6,176 nucleotides of DNA from Spirochaeta sp. (GTDB taxonomy: Bacteria; Spirochaetota; Spirochaetia; DSM-27196; Alkalispirochaetaceae), in contig JAQIBO010000503.1 in assembly GCA_027859055.1 (NCBI GenBank), positions 1 through 6,176 on the forward strand, in the 5' to 3' direction. The position numbers were made by a program, and so were the translations under genes. This document shows, in pieces, positions 1 to 5,664 of the stretch. The first letter of the stretch is position 1. Each line of letters starts with the position of its first letter. The notes beneath the pieces were generated by a model. The model did not search any database. It had not been told where the DNA came from and worked only from the letters and a program-made list of their open reading frames with translations.

Positions 1-676
1 CTGCAAGAAACGTCACGAAAAAGACAACGCGCCCGATCGACTCGGCACGGACGATCTCCTGTTGGAGTAGCTCCGATTGCAGTGCCAGCTCAGCGAGTAA
101 CCGTTCGAGGGTATCACCATAGATGGGGAAAAACTCGATCTCCGTGATCAGGCGCTGGATCAGATACGCCGAACGGCGTGACGCAACGGCAGGGTCGTCG
201 ACAAGTTCCGCCCAGAGGTGGTTCAGCCGCTGAAGCCCTGGTTGGCGCGCGACCATCGTTTCAATCATCGCGAATCCCGGGTCGTCGACAATCGCCGTCA
301 CGCGGTCGAGATGGCTGTCAGCGGTCGCCCACACCGCACTTAATCCGTCGAGGAGCTCGCTGAAATGGTCCCGGTAGAGGCGATTCGATCCGATTCCTTC
401 ATCAAGCGTCGCCAACTGCTCCGCAAACCGTGCGCGTTGAGCACGAAACTCCCCGTACGCCTCGCCGTTGTTCCAGTTGATGATCATTTCGCCCAACAGC
501 GTTCGCGTCGCTCCCCAGCTGGTGCGCAGTTCGAGTACCGCCGCCCGGTCCTCTTCAATGCCGACGCGAACGGTCCGGGCAATCCCAGCTAAACCGATAA
601 ACACGCCGATAATCGCGATCAAGACGACATATGAGAAAAAGATACGCGTTCGGATACTTGTTGATCGGTGAATCAC
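1..676 (-). CDS. Membrane sensor protein, N-terminal part (probable sensor histidine kinase), cut by the left edge
   Basis: The 225 visible codons begin with GTG at 676-674, preceded by a purine-rich Shine-Dalgarno (GGAGAGG, 686-680). The protein starts with a short basic cytoplasmic tail (MIHRSTSIRTR). A transmembrane helix follows at about residues 12-33 (IFFSYVVLIAIIGVFIGLAG). Next come about 180 hydrophilic, apparently helix-rich residues that should be extracytoplasmic. A second hydrophobic stretch begins at about residue 217 (VVFFVTFLA) and runs off the window. This is the layout of two-transmembrane receptors: histidine kinases, chemoreceptors or diguanylate cyclases. The output domain is not visible, so kinase is the most common possibility rather than a demonstrated fact. 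The gene follows the solute-binding protein by 13 bases in the same direction, so the two are probably co-transcribed and the binding protein may deliver the ligand signal. No conserved motif of a named sensor domain was recognised. Confidence 0.72.
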   Translation of the reverse strand, partial: MIHRSTSIRTRIFFSYVVLIAIIGVFIGLAGIARTVRVGIEEDRAAVLELRTSWGATRTLLGEMIINWNNGEAYGEFRAQRARFAEQLATLDEGIGSNRLYRDHFSELLDGLSAVWATADSHLDRVTAIVDDPGFAMIETMVARQPGLQRLNHLWAELVDDPAVASRRSAYLIQRLITEIEFFPIYGDTLERLLAELALQSELLQQEIVRAESIGRVVFFVTFLA

Positions 677-679
677 CGT

Positions 680-686
680 CCTCTCC
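680..686 (-). promoter_or_regulatory. Ribosome binding site that supports the GTG start of the sensor gene
   Basis: Read on the minus strand, GGAGAGG lies three bases before GTG at 676 (six bases when measured from the GGAG core). It sits in the short gap after the stop codon of the solute-binding protein. It supports the GTG start; the first in-frame ATG falls well inside the extracytoplasmic segment, after the first membrane helix. Confidence 0.5.
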
Positions 687-689
687 GTC

Positions 690-2045
690 CTACTCGTCCC
701 GCTCTTCGTCGAGAATCGTATTGAGCTGATCGTTTGCTCGAGCAGCTGCAGCGGCGACATCCTGCCCAAGAATTGCGGCGACGATCGCTTCACCCACGCT
801 CGCCCGTGCATCATCGACACGTACAACCGGTGGATTCCAGCGGTGGGTGGCCACCTCATAGCTGCGCGTCGACGCCTCAATCCAGCCGGATTCGCTGTCA
901 CGCCCCCGCACGGCCGGGTCGTTCCAGACGCTTTCCCGAGCGGCGGGAATTCCCGCGCGATGAGCACGCAACGCCTGTTCCCGGGCGGTGGCCCAGCGGA
1001 TAAACAGCCACGCAGCGTCTTTGTTCCCCGATCCAGGGTAGATAGCAAGCCCCCAGTGAGAGGTATGCGGCACCGCGCCCGCGGGTCCCGCGGGAATCAT
1101 CGCGTATCCGACCGCGTCAACAATTTCCGACCGGCTGCGGTCCTCGTAATGCGTCCGAAACACGTTCGCATCGAAAATCATCGCCGCCTCACCGCGGGCG
1201 AAAAGGGAGAGACTCTCGTACCACCCGTTACCGGCGGCGTCCCGGGGGCCATATTTGCGTAAGATGTCACCGTAAAAACGCAACGCGGCGATCGACTCCG
1301 GCGAATCGATCGCTGCGGAGCCATCCGGATGCACCCAGTCACCGCCAAAAGAGTGCAGAAAGTCGACCCACTGACTGGTAGCAGAGGCGCCTCGCCCCCG
1401 CATCGTGATGCCGATAATACGTCCTTCAGACTTCCGGGACACTGTACCCGCAACGTGGTACAGCTCGTCCATCGTAGTCGGTACGATCAGGTCGTAGGTC
1501 GCCAGGATATCGGCGTTGTACGCAAGGATCGAGGTTTCCAACAACAGCGGTATGCTGTAGTGCGCCCCGTCGCGGACGCCCCCCGCAAGGGCTCCCGGGA
1601 AAAAGTCACGTCTATCAAATTGAGATACCGCATCGACGGTCCGGTCGAAATACGGGTCCAGCGGTTCAACCCATCCCCGCTGATGGTACTCAGACAGGCT
1701 GTTTCCCGGCATGATCATAAACACGTCGATGTCGCTGATTCCGGAGAGCATCTCCACCGTCCGCTTGGTTCGAAACTGCTCCTCCGGGTAGACCTCCACA
1801 TTGACGGTGATTCCCGTGGCTGCGGTGAATTCCGGCAGCGCGGTGCGAATGTGATCAACCCACGGATGATCATTTGCCAGAAGGTGGAGCTCCCGATCGC
1901 TATCCGATGGCGCCGCACCCGTTGAACGATCCGCCGGCTCGTTGGACTGTGTGCACGCTATAACCGAAAAAGACACCATGACAACGAGAATACGAAACAG
2001 TTGAGTGATCCCGTGCGCAGAACGTCCGTTGGATACTGCACGCAT
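690..2045 (-). CDS. Extracellular solute-binding lipoprotein, family 1 (ABC-type sugar-binding protein)
   Basis: The product is 451 residues when started at ATG 2045. That start gives a lipoprotein signal peptide: a basic N-region, a hydrophobic core at about residues 16-30 (LFRILVVMVSFSVIA), and a lipobox VIAC with the lipidated Cys at residue 31. The open frame extends upstream to 2204, but that extension overlaps the preceding gene and does not resemble a signal peptide, so I reject it. The mature protein has the usual family 1 pattern. HLLANDHPWVDHIRTALPEF matches the first strand and helix, and an EVYPEEQ segment and IDVFMIMPG follow. YNADI lies near residue 176, FARGEAAMIFD near 282, and HWGLAIYPGSGNKDAAWLFI near 330-349. 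Such proteins capture sugars or related polyols outside the membrane and pass them to ABC permeases. The ligand cannot be read from the sequence. No permease is in the window; the next gene is a membrane sensor, so a sensory role is possible. Confidence 0.88.
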   Translation of the reverse strand: MRAVSNGRSAHGITQLFRILVVMVSFSVIACTQSNEPADRSTGAAPSDSDRELHLLANDHPWVDHIRTALPEFTAATGITVNVEVYPEEQFRTKRTVEMLSGISDIDVFMIMPGNSLSEYHQRGWVEPLDPYFDRTVDAVSQFDRRDFFPGALAGGVRDGAHYSIPLLLETSILAYNADILATYDLIVPTTMDELYHVAGTVSRKSEGRIIGITMRGRGASATSQWVDFLHSFGGDWVHPDGSAAIDSPESIAALRFYGDILRKYGPRDAAGNGWYESLSLFARGEAAMIFDANVFRTHYEDRSRSEIVDAVGYAMIPAGPAGAVPHTSHWGLAIYPGSGNKDAAWLFIRWATAREQALRAHRAGIPAARESVWNDPAVRGRDSESGWIEASTRSYEVATHRWNPPVVRVDDARASVGEAIVAAILGQDVAAAAARANDQLNTILDEERDE

Positions 2046-2086
2046 TATGAAACCAGTATAACAGATAACGCGAACATACCGGTCAT
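2045..2086 (-). other. Possible 13-codon coupling ORF between the SDR and solute-binding protein genes
   Basis: On the minus strand an ATG at 2086-2084 overlaps the SDR stop codon as ATGA. Its frame encodes 13 residues (MTGMFALSVILVS) and stops at TAA 2047-2045, which shares its last A with the ATG of the solute-binding protein (TAATG). A ribosome finishing the SDR could therefore reinitiate here and then again at the binding protein. No Shine-Dalgarno is visible, and in 37 bases such an arrangement can occur by chance. The same stretch also contains a candidate promoter, which is a competing explanation for the sequence. Confidence 0.2.
2055..2063 (-). promoter_or_regulatory. Candidate extended -10 promoter before the solute-binding protein gene
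   Basis: The minus strand reads TGT-TATACT, nine bases before the ATG at 2045. This matches an extended -10 element (TGn-TATAAT with one mismatch). No good -35 is found at 16-18 bases upstream. Initiation 6-7 bases downstream would leave only a 2-3 base leader, which agrees with the absence of a Shine-Dalgarno. It could give the binding protein and sensor expression independent of the upstream genes. Confidence 0.4.
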
Positions 2087-3060
2087 GCCGGCCCGTCGGT
2101 CTGATCCAGAAGCGCCGCCAATGCGTCAGTTCCGGTATACAGCGCCTCGTTTCCCGCGGGCCAGGTGTGCCCCTCGATGCTGTAACCGTCATCGGCAAAT
2201 ACAACGTTCCCTGTCAGGTGTCGCTGGGGCACGCACATCGCGAGAAGGGACTCGGCGATTCCCTCGGGAGTGGCAAACCGCTTGGTCGGGGTATGTGAAA
2301 GGATACTTTTGGCACGAGACCGCAGTTCGCCGGCCTCGTCAAAGAGCATGTGGCGGTTCAGGTTTGTCACCACCGTACCCGGGGCGATACCATTTACCCG
2401 GACACCCACCGGCGCCAGTTGCGCAGCGGCGGTTCGCACCACTCCCTCGACTCCGTGTTTGCTCGCATTGTACGCGTAGCTTCCGTACAGCGCCGCGCGG
2501 CTGCCGTTACTGCACAGGTGGATGATATGCCCCGTGCGCCGGGGTATCATCACCCGGGCGGCCGCTGTGGTGAACAGAAACGCACCAACGAGATTGATTT
2601 CGGTAACCGTGCGGAACGTCGCTGCGAGCTCTTGTATATCATCGGCAAGAAGATCAAACGGCGCGTGATGCACTCCGGCGAAGTTGACCGCAATATCAAC
2701 CGTCTCACGGGCCGCACGGATGTGCTCAAACAGGGTAACCGTGTCGGTGGCGTCGCTGATATCCGACAGGAACAGGAGCGGATCCTCGCCGGAGATACCG
2801 CGGCATGCATCACCAAGCGATTGCAGGTTCGATCGATTCCGGTCCTCTGTATCCGACGATGCTCCGGGCGTATCTACCAGACTCAGCGCGGCACCTGCCG
2901 CCGCAGCGGCGCGGACAAAGTGGCCCGCAAGCGTGCCGGCTGCACCGTGTACCACAATATGGAACCCGCTGAGATCTATTCCGCCGGGACCAACATGAAC
3001 GGACGCCCCTGAGCGACGGTTTTCAGGTTCAGCGGTATGATTCGCGTCAACAGTAATCAT
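2083..3060 (-). CDS. Short-chain dehydrogenase/reductase (SDR), NAD(P)-dependent oxidoreductase
   Basis: This 325-residue Rossmann-fold enzyme is of the classical SDR type. The cofactor glycine motif is GAAGTLAG at residues 39-46, a variant of TGxxxGxG. Asp63 at the end of the second strand (LSLVD) suggests preference for NAD over NADP. NFAG at 126-129 corresponds to NNAG, Asn156 lies in INLVGAF, and the catalytic Ser184 is followed by Tyr197-N-A-S-Lys201 at the usual 13-residue distance. PGTVVT at 227-232 matches the conserved PG motif. The catalytic tetrad is thus complete. About 28 residues precede the usual SDR start and a tail of roughly 35 follows the core, so it is longer than the common 250. 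ATG 3060 lies eight bases after the stop of the iron-sulfur protein, with only a weak AGG as ribosome site, suggesting co-transcription. The substrate is unknown; sugar, polyol or hydroxy-acid oxidation would suit the neighbouring binding protein, but this is inference. Confidence 0.87.
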   Translation of the reverse strand: MITVDANHTAEPENRRSGASVHVGPGGIDLSGFHIVVHGAAGTLAGHFVRAAAAAGAALSLVDTPGASSDTEDRNRSNLQSLGDACRGISGEDPLLFLSDISDATDTVTLFEHIRAARETVDIAVNFAGVHHAPFDLLADDIQELAATFRTVTEINLVGAFLFTTAAARVMIPRRTGHIIHLCSNGSRAALYGSYAYNASKHGVEGVVRTAAAQLAPVGVRVNGIAPGTVVTNLNRHMLFDEAGELRSRAKSILSHTPTKRFATPEGIAESLLAMCVPQRHLTGNVVFADDGYSIEGHTWPAGNEALYTGTDALAALLDQTDGPA

Positions 3061-3068
3061 CGCCTGAA

Positions 3069-3356
3069 TCAGATAAATTCCACGGTGTAGCCGGGGAACT
3101 CCTGTTCAAACGCCTCAACCAGCCGCCGCTTGATTCCCGCAACGATCGTCATGGCGATACCGGCGCAGGTCATACACCCTGGAGTGTGCCGGTCAAACGG
3201 TACATCCAGATAAATCAGCGAGTGGTCATCGCTGACACGCACACGTTGCACCAGGTTGAGGTCCGCGATGGGAAGATCGCTTTCCGGGTCACGCACGCGC
3301 TTGAGAATTGCGTCAATTTTTTCCTGTACTGCCGGGTCTTGTGTACGTTGTGCCAT
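3069..3356 (-). CDS. MIP18/DUF59-family iron-sulfur cluster assembly protein
   Basis: The product is 95 residues from ATG 3356. It matches the MIP18 (DUF59, PaaD/SufT-like) pattern: an N-terminal helix (VQEKIDAILKRVRDPES), the characteristic turn DLPIADLNLVQRVRV at 27-41, a strand with SLIYLDVPF, and the signature TPGCMTC at 58-64 leading into the C-terminal helix. Cys61 and Cys64 form a CxxC. Members of this family assist maturation of cytosolic iron-sulfur proteins and are often encoded in SUF clusters or near target enzymes. Here the gene is standalone and leads a metabolic/sensory operon. A GTG six codons upstream (3374) is also open, but using it would put the near-consensus -10 box inside the coding region, so I prefer ATG 3356. 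There is no Shine-Dalgarno before 3356. Confidence 0.78.
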   Translation of the reverse strand: MAQRTQDPAVQEKIDAILKRVRDPESDLPIADLNLVQRVRVSDDHSLIYLDVPFDRHTPGCMTCAGIAMTIVAGIKRRLVEAFEQEFPGYTVEFI

Positions 3357-3362
3357 GAAAGA

Positions 3363-3371
3363 ATTATAGCA
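3363..3371 (-). promoter_or_regulatory. Extended -10 promoter for the leftward operon
   Basis: The minus strand reads TGC-TATAAT, a perfect -10 hexamer with the TGn extension, ending six bases before the ATG at 3356. No convincing -35 lies 16-18 bases upstream, as is usual for extended -10 promoters. Initiation about seven bases downstream would fall on or next to the A of the ATG, predicting a leaderless transcript for the iron-sulfur protein, SDR and downstream genes. Confidence 0.6.
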
Positions 3372-3397
3372 CACGGGAACACCAGACCGAAAGATCC

Positions 3398-3426
3398 TTG
3401 ACAGCAGGACTGGCCGCCCCTACACT
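3398..3426 (+). promoter_or_regulatory. Sigma-70-type promoter for the hydroxyacid dehydrogenase
   Basis: A perfect TTGACA (-35, 3398-3403) is followed after exactly 17 bases by TACACT (3421-3426), which matches four of six -10 positions. Transcription would start near 3433, inside the inverted repeat at 3432-3447. It is divergent from the leftward operon promoter, whose -10 lies about 30 bases away. The resulting 5' leader to the dehydrogenase start is about 134 bases and contains a small ORF. Confidence 0.6.
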
Positions 3427-3431
3427 AAATT

Positions 3432-3447
3432 GTTACATAATTGTAAC
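3432..3447. promoter_or_regulatory. Inverted repeat GTTACA-N4-TGTAAC, candidate operator
   Basis: Two perfect six-base half sites, GTTACA and TGTAAC, are separated by TAAT. The repeat spans roughly -1 to +15 relative to the start site predicted from the TTGACA/TACACT promoter, a typical place for a dimeric repressor to block initiation. It is AT-rich in a GC-rich surround. I do not recognise the half site as that of a specific regulator. Confidence 0.45.
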
Positions 3448-3456
3448 GGTCGTTCA

Positions 3457-3462
3457 TATAAT
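3457..3462 (+). promoter_or_regulatory. Possible second -10 box (TATAAT) upstream of the leader ORF
   Basis: A perfect TATAAT hexamer sits 18 bases before the ATG of the leader ORF, inside a short TCAT-ATA-ATGA repeat. The matching -35 position (3434-3439, TACATA) is poor and lies within the inverted repeat. If active, it would start transcription near 3469 and place a regulator bound at the repeat over its -35 region. Confidence 0.3.
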
Positions 3463-3468
3463 GATACC

Positions 3469-3477
3469 AAGGGAGAG
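3469..3477 (+). promoter_or_regulatory. Ribosome binding site of the 29-codon leader ORF
   Basis: AAGGGAGAG lies three bases before ATG 3481; its GGAG core is five bases from the start. It is one of the clearest Shine-Dalgarno sequences in the window, and no recognisable gene other than the 29-codon ORF begins at that distance. It is the main reason to take the ORF seriously. Confidence 0.5.
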
Positions 3478-3480
3478 TGT

Positions 3481-3570
3481 ATGCACGGGTCTCACCGTGA
3501 ACAAATAATGCGTGAGTCGGACAGCGGGGTTTCTGACGCACCGGCACGTCTATGTCGGGGATCGCGATGA
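3481..3570 (+). CDS. Putative 29-residue leader peptide ORF coupled to the dehydrogenase
   Basis: ATG 3481 is preceded by a good Shine-Dalgarno and opens a 29-codon frame (begins MHGSHREQIM, ends RLCRGSR) closing at TGA 3568-3570. The stop overlaps the ATG at 3567 of the dehydrogenase as ATGA, the classical arrangement for translational coupling. The peptide is hydrophilic and rich in Arg and Ser. It has no run of one amino acid as in classical attenuator leaders, and no signal or membrane segment. It resembles nothing I know. It may be an upstream ORF that loads ribosomes onto the dehydrogenase, or simply leader sequence that happens to be open. No protein-level support is available from sequence alone. 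Confidence 0.35.
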   Translation: MHGSHREQIMRESDSGVSDAPARLCRGSR

Positions 3571-4523
3571 AGATTCTCGCCCTCGACGGGTATGGAGTGA
3601 ACCCCGGCGACGTTTCCTGGTCACCGATCACGAATCTCGGCGACTTCACCGCGATTCCCTGTTACACGTGGGCCGCCGCGAAAGCCCACGCCGCAACGGC
3701 CCGCGTCGTCCTCACCGATGATGTTGTGTTTGATGCCGCTCAGTTTGACCGATTTCTGGCGCTGAAATTTCTCGGACTGTTTGCCACCGGGCACGACCAG
3801 GTCGACCTCGACGCCGCCCGAACGCGCGGTGTCGCCGTTGCCAACGTGCCGGGGTACTCTCGGGCCTCCGTTTCGCAGCTGGCAATTTCCCTGATCCTTT
3901 CCCTCGCCCACCAGGTTCCCGCGTATAACCGGATGGTTCGTTCCGGCGGGTGGCGCCGCGGGAGCCGATTTGCCTATCTGCCGGAGCCGCTCGTGGAGCT
4001 CGCGGGAAAGTCGATCGCCGTGATCGGGTTGGGTTCCATCGGGACCGATGTGGCCCGCGTGGCCGCCGCGTTGGGAATGCGCGTACTGGGGTGGGATCAA
4101 CGCCGGAAAGACACGCCGGGAATCGCCGTTGCGTGGCGCCCGTGGCGGGATTTGCTCCGGGAGAGCGACGTGGTCACCCTTCACCTGCCGCTCAATGCGG
4201 AGACGCGCCACATTATCGATGCTGAGGCGCTTGCTTTGATGAAACAGGAGAGCTTTCTGATCAACACTTCCCGCGGCGGGCTGATAGACGACGCAGCGGT
4301 TGCCGCGGCGCTGCACCGGGGGGATCTCGGGGGTGCCGGGCTGGACGTCCTCGGCGAGGTTGAACCGCCCGAGGCAGACAATCCACTGCTCACCGCTCCA
4401 CGGTGCATTATCACCCCCCATATCGGCTGGGCAACCCGTGAAGCACGTCAACGGTGCATCAATGAGGTGGCGGCCAACGTGGACGCCTATATTCGCGGTA
4501 TTCCGCGCAACCGCATCGCGTGA
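3567..4523 (+). CDS. D-2-hydroxyacid dehydrogenase, glycerate dehydrogenase/hydroxypyruvate reductase type (HprA-like)
   Basis: This NAD-dependent 2-hydroxyacid dehydrogenase has 318 residues, normal for the family. I chose ATG 3567 because MKILALDGYGVNPGDVSW is the typical start of hydroxypyruvate reductase-like members, and GGGG lies six bases before it; ATG 3552 would add five unusual residues. The substrate-binding half contains ATGHDQVDLDAARTRGVAVANVPGYS (residues 73-98). The cofactor half has GLGSIG (154-159) and Asp177 after the second strand, favouring NADH. The catalytic residues are Arg236 (NTSRGG), Glu266 (EPP) and His285 (TPHIGWATREAR). The ATREAR block is characteristic of glycerate dehydrogenases. 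Likely reaction: reduction of hydroxypyruvate or glyoxylate, or oxidation of D-glycerate, in the cytoplasm. Other 2-oxoacid substrates remain possible. It has its own promoter, inverted repeat and coupled leader ORF, and converges on the dipeptidase gene with a 22-base gap. Confidence 0.9.
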   Translation: MKILALDGYGVNPGDVSWSPITNLGDFTAIPCYTWAAAKAHAATARVVLTDDVVFDAAQFDRFLALKFLGLFATGHDQVDLDAARTRGVAVANVPGYSRASVSQLAISLILSLAHQVPAYNRMVRSGGWRRGSRFAYLPEPLVELAGKSIAVIGLGSIGTDVARVAAALGMRVLGWDQRRKDTPGIAVAWRPWRDLLRESDVVTLHLPLNAETRHIIDAEALALMKQESFLINTSRGGLIDDAAVAAALHRGDLGGAGLDVLGEVEPPEADNPLLTAPRCIITPHIGWATREARQRCINEVAANVDAYIRGIPRNRIA

Positions 4524-4532
4524 GCGCGGCGC

Positions 4533-4555
4533 GGGACGGCGCGGACTATCGTCCC
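4533..4555. terminator. Weak hairpin across the convergent gene junction
   Basis: GGGACG (4533-4538) pairs with CGTCCC (4550-4555) around an 11-base loop, spanning the 22-base gap and the last codons of the dipeptidase gene. It could stop transcripts from both sides, but no run of T follows on either strand, so it does not meet the standard for an intrinsic terminator. No better candidate is visible in this junction. Confidence 0.25.
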
Positions 4556-5583
4556 CAGATGCGCCGTAACACGGCCAGCCAGTTCCGCCATGCGATTCCG
4601 TTGATCTCGCTTTCAGAAAACCCGGCTGTCCGCATCGCTTCTATTAGGTGCGGCATACCTGCGGCGTTGCCGATCGCCGCTGAAATACCCGCGCCGTCAA
4701 AATCGGATCCGAACCCGACGCGCTCCACGCCAAGCCGATCCACCAGATAGCGCAGATGATCGATCATGACTGTCAACGGTGTGTCCGGATTGACGGCGCG
4801 GTCGGCCCGCAGAAAGATCGTTCCGAAGTTCAGGCCGACAAAGCCGTCGCTCCGGGCGATCGCATCGAGCTGCGCATCTGTCAGGTTTCGCGGCGAGCGG
4901 CACAGGTGCCACGCGTTGGAGTGTGACGCAACGAGGGGCGCGCCGCTGATTCTGGCAACGTCCCGGAAGCCACGCTCGGTTATGTGCGACAGATCGACCA
5001 CAATTCCCCGTTCGGTGCACCGCCGGACCAGGCGCTTGCCCGCTGACGTCAGCCCCGGACCGGTGTCGGGAGTGCTTTCGCCAAAGATCGGCACGCCGTG
5101 GCCAAAGCGGTTGTGCCGACTCCACACCGGGCCAATCGAGCGCAGGCCCGCCGCGTACAGGAGGTCCAGCTCTTCAAGGGAGGCGGCAATACCGTCGGCT
5201 CCCTCGACATGGGCGACTACGGCGATACTCCCGGCGTCTCTGATCGCTTCGATCTCTTCCACCGTTGTGGCCAGGCGAAACGCACCATCGGACTGCTCGA
5301 TCATCCGCAGAAGCAGGGCGAACTGGGTTACCACGACGCGGCGCGCGTAGGAAAGGTCAACCCGCGGCGGCATTCCGCCGGGAGCACTTTCTCGCTTGCC
5401 GTGAAAACCGCCCGTCGGCGGCACGAAGATCGCAAAGAGACCGCCGAACACCCCGCCGGCGCGCAGTGCATCCAGGGAGATATGCATCATCCCCTCGCCG
5501 GAAAAGAGATCGACCTTCGGATCCTCAAAGCGACGACTGATATAGTCGTTGTGTCCGTCAAAGACGGGAATGTTGTCTGCCAC
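4546..5583 (-). CDS. Membrane dipeptidase (peptidase family M19, renal dipeptidase type)
   Basis: The product is 345 residues from GTG 5583, giving the usual family beginning (IPVFDGHNDYI). An upstream ATG at 5640 would add 19 unlikely residues and leave only 24 bases to the divergent gene. All expected binuclear zinc ligands are present: His11 and Asp13 (DGHND), bridging Glu127 (HVEGAD), His200 (DLSH) and His221 (ASHSN). Arg232 (SPRNLTD) and Asp294 (GSDFDG) complete the site. The spacings from Glu127 to His200, His221 and Arg232 (73, 21, 11) equal those of the human enzyme as I recall them. Family members cleave dipeptides, often accepting a D-residue at the C-terminal position. No signal peptide or membrane segment is seen, so a cytoplasmic enzyme is expected despite the family name. 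It is divergent from an Asp/Glu racemase-family gene, suggesting a shared role in D-amino acid or peptide turnover. The actual substrate is unknown. Confidence 0.92.
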   Translation of the reverse strand: MADNIPVFDGHNDYISRRFEDPKVDLFSGEGMMHISLDALRAGGVFGGLFAIFVPPTGGFHGKRESAPGGMPPRVDLSYARRVVVTQFALLLRMIEQSDGAFRLATTVEEIEAIRDAGSIAVVAHVEGADGIAASLEELDLLYAAGLRSIGPVWSRHNRFGHGVPIFGESTPDTGPGLTSAGKRLVRRCTERGIVVDLSHITERGFRDVARISGAPLVASHSNAWHLCRSPRNLTDAQLDAIARSDGFVGLNFGTIFLRADRAVNPDTPLTVMIDHLRYLVDRLGVERVGFGSDFDGAGISAAIGNAAGMPHLIEAMRTAGFSESEINGIAWRNWLAVLRRIWGR

Positions 5584-5589
5584 GTGACG

Positions 5590-5598
5590 AGCATACCA
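5590..5598 (-). promoter_or_regulatory. Candidate extended -10 promoter for the dipeptidase gene
   Basis: The minus strand reads TGG-TATGCT, six bases before GTG 5583, in the same geometry as the element before the iron-sulfur gene. The hexamer matches four of six -10 positions. There is no clear -35 and no Shine-Dalgarno before the GTG. A leaderless transcript beginning at or near GTG would fit, and the position also supports GTG 5583 over ATG 5640. Confidence 0.4.
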
Positions 5599-5627
5599 CG
5601 CATGCCGCAATCTGGTACCCTGCCACC

Positions 5628-5657
5628 TTGACGGCGACATGGATTCCGTTCGAGAAT
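5628..5657 (+). promoter_or_regulatory. Candidate promoter for the racemase-family gene
   Basis: TTGACG (5628-5633, five of six -35 positions) is separated by 18 bases from GAGAAT (5652-5657, four of six -10 positions). Seven bases then precede ATG 5665, so transcription would begin at about the start codon. No Shine-Dalgarno is visible before this ATG. The element lies in the short divergent region shared with the dipeptidase gene. Confidence 0.4.
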
Positions 5658-5664
5658 TCAGCTA

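Noticed and set aside
1329..1925. 198-codon plus-strand open frame antisense to the solute-binding protein gene
   Set aside because: The translation is rich in Arg, His and Pro without family motifs, typical of the shadow of a GC-rich gene; the minus strand carries a clear family 1 binding protein.
2046..2204. N-terminal extension of the solute-binding protein up to an in-frame start at 2204
   Set aside because: It overlaps the end of the SDR gene by more than 100 bases and would bury the lipoprotein signal peptide that fits a start at 2045.
2350..3012. 220-codon plus-strand open frame antisense to the SDR gene
   Set aside because: Same pattern of shadow translation; the SDR on the minus strand has a complete catalytic motif set.
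3425..3649. 74-codon minus-strand open frame across the divergent control region
   Set aside because: No motif or ribosome site, and it crosses the promoter, inverted repeat and the start of the dehydrogenase.
3621..4451. 276-codon minus-strand open frame opposite the hydroxyacid dehydrogenase
   Set aside because: No recognisable domain and low-complexity Gly/Arg-rich sequence, while the plus strand encodes a complete dehydrogenase.
5098..5631. 177-codon plus-strand open frame opposite the dipeptidase
   Set aside because: Shadow of the M19 gene, whose zinc ligands are all in the minus-strand frame.
5584..5640. ATG 5640 as start of the dipeptidase
   Set aside because: The extra 19 residues do not resemble family N-termini, the GGAA upstream is a weak ribosome site, and the frame would consume most of the divergent promoter region.
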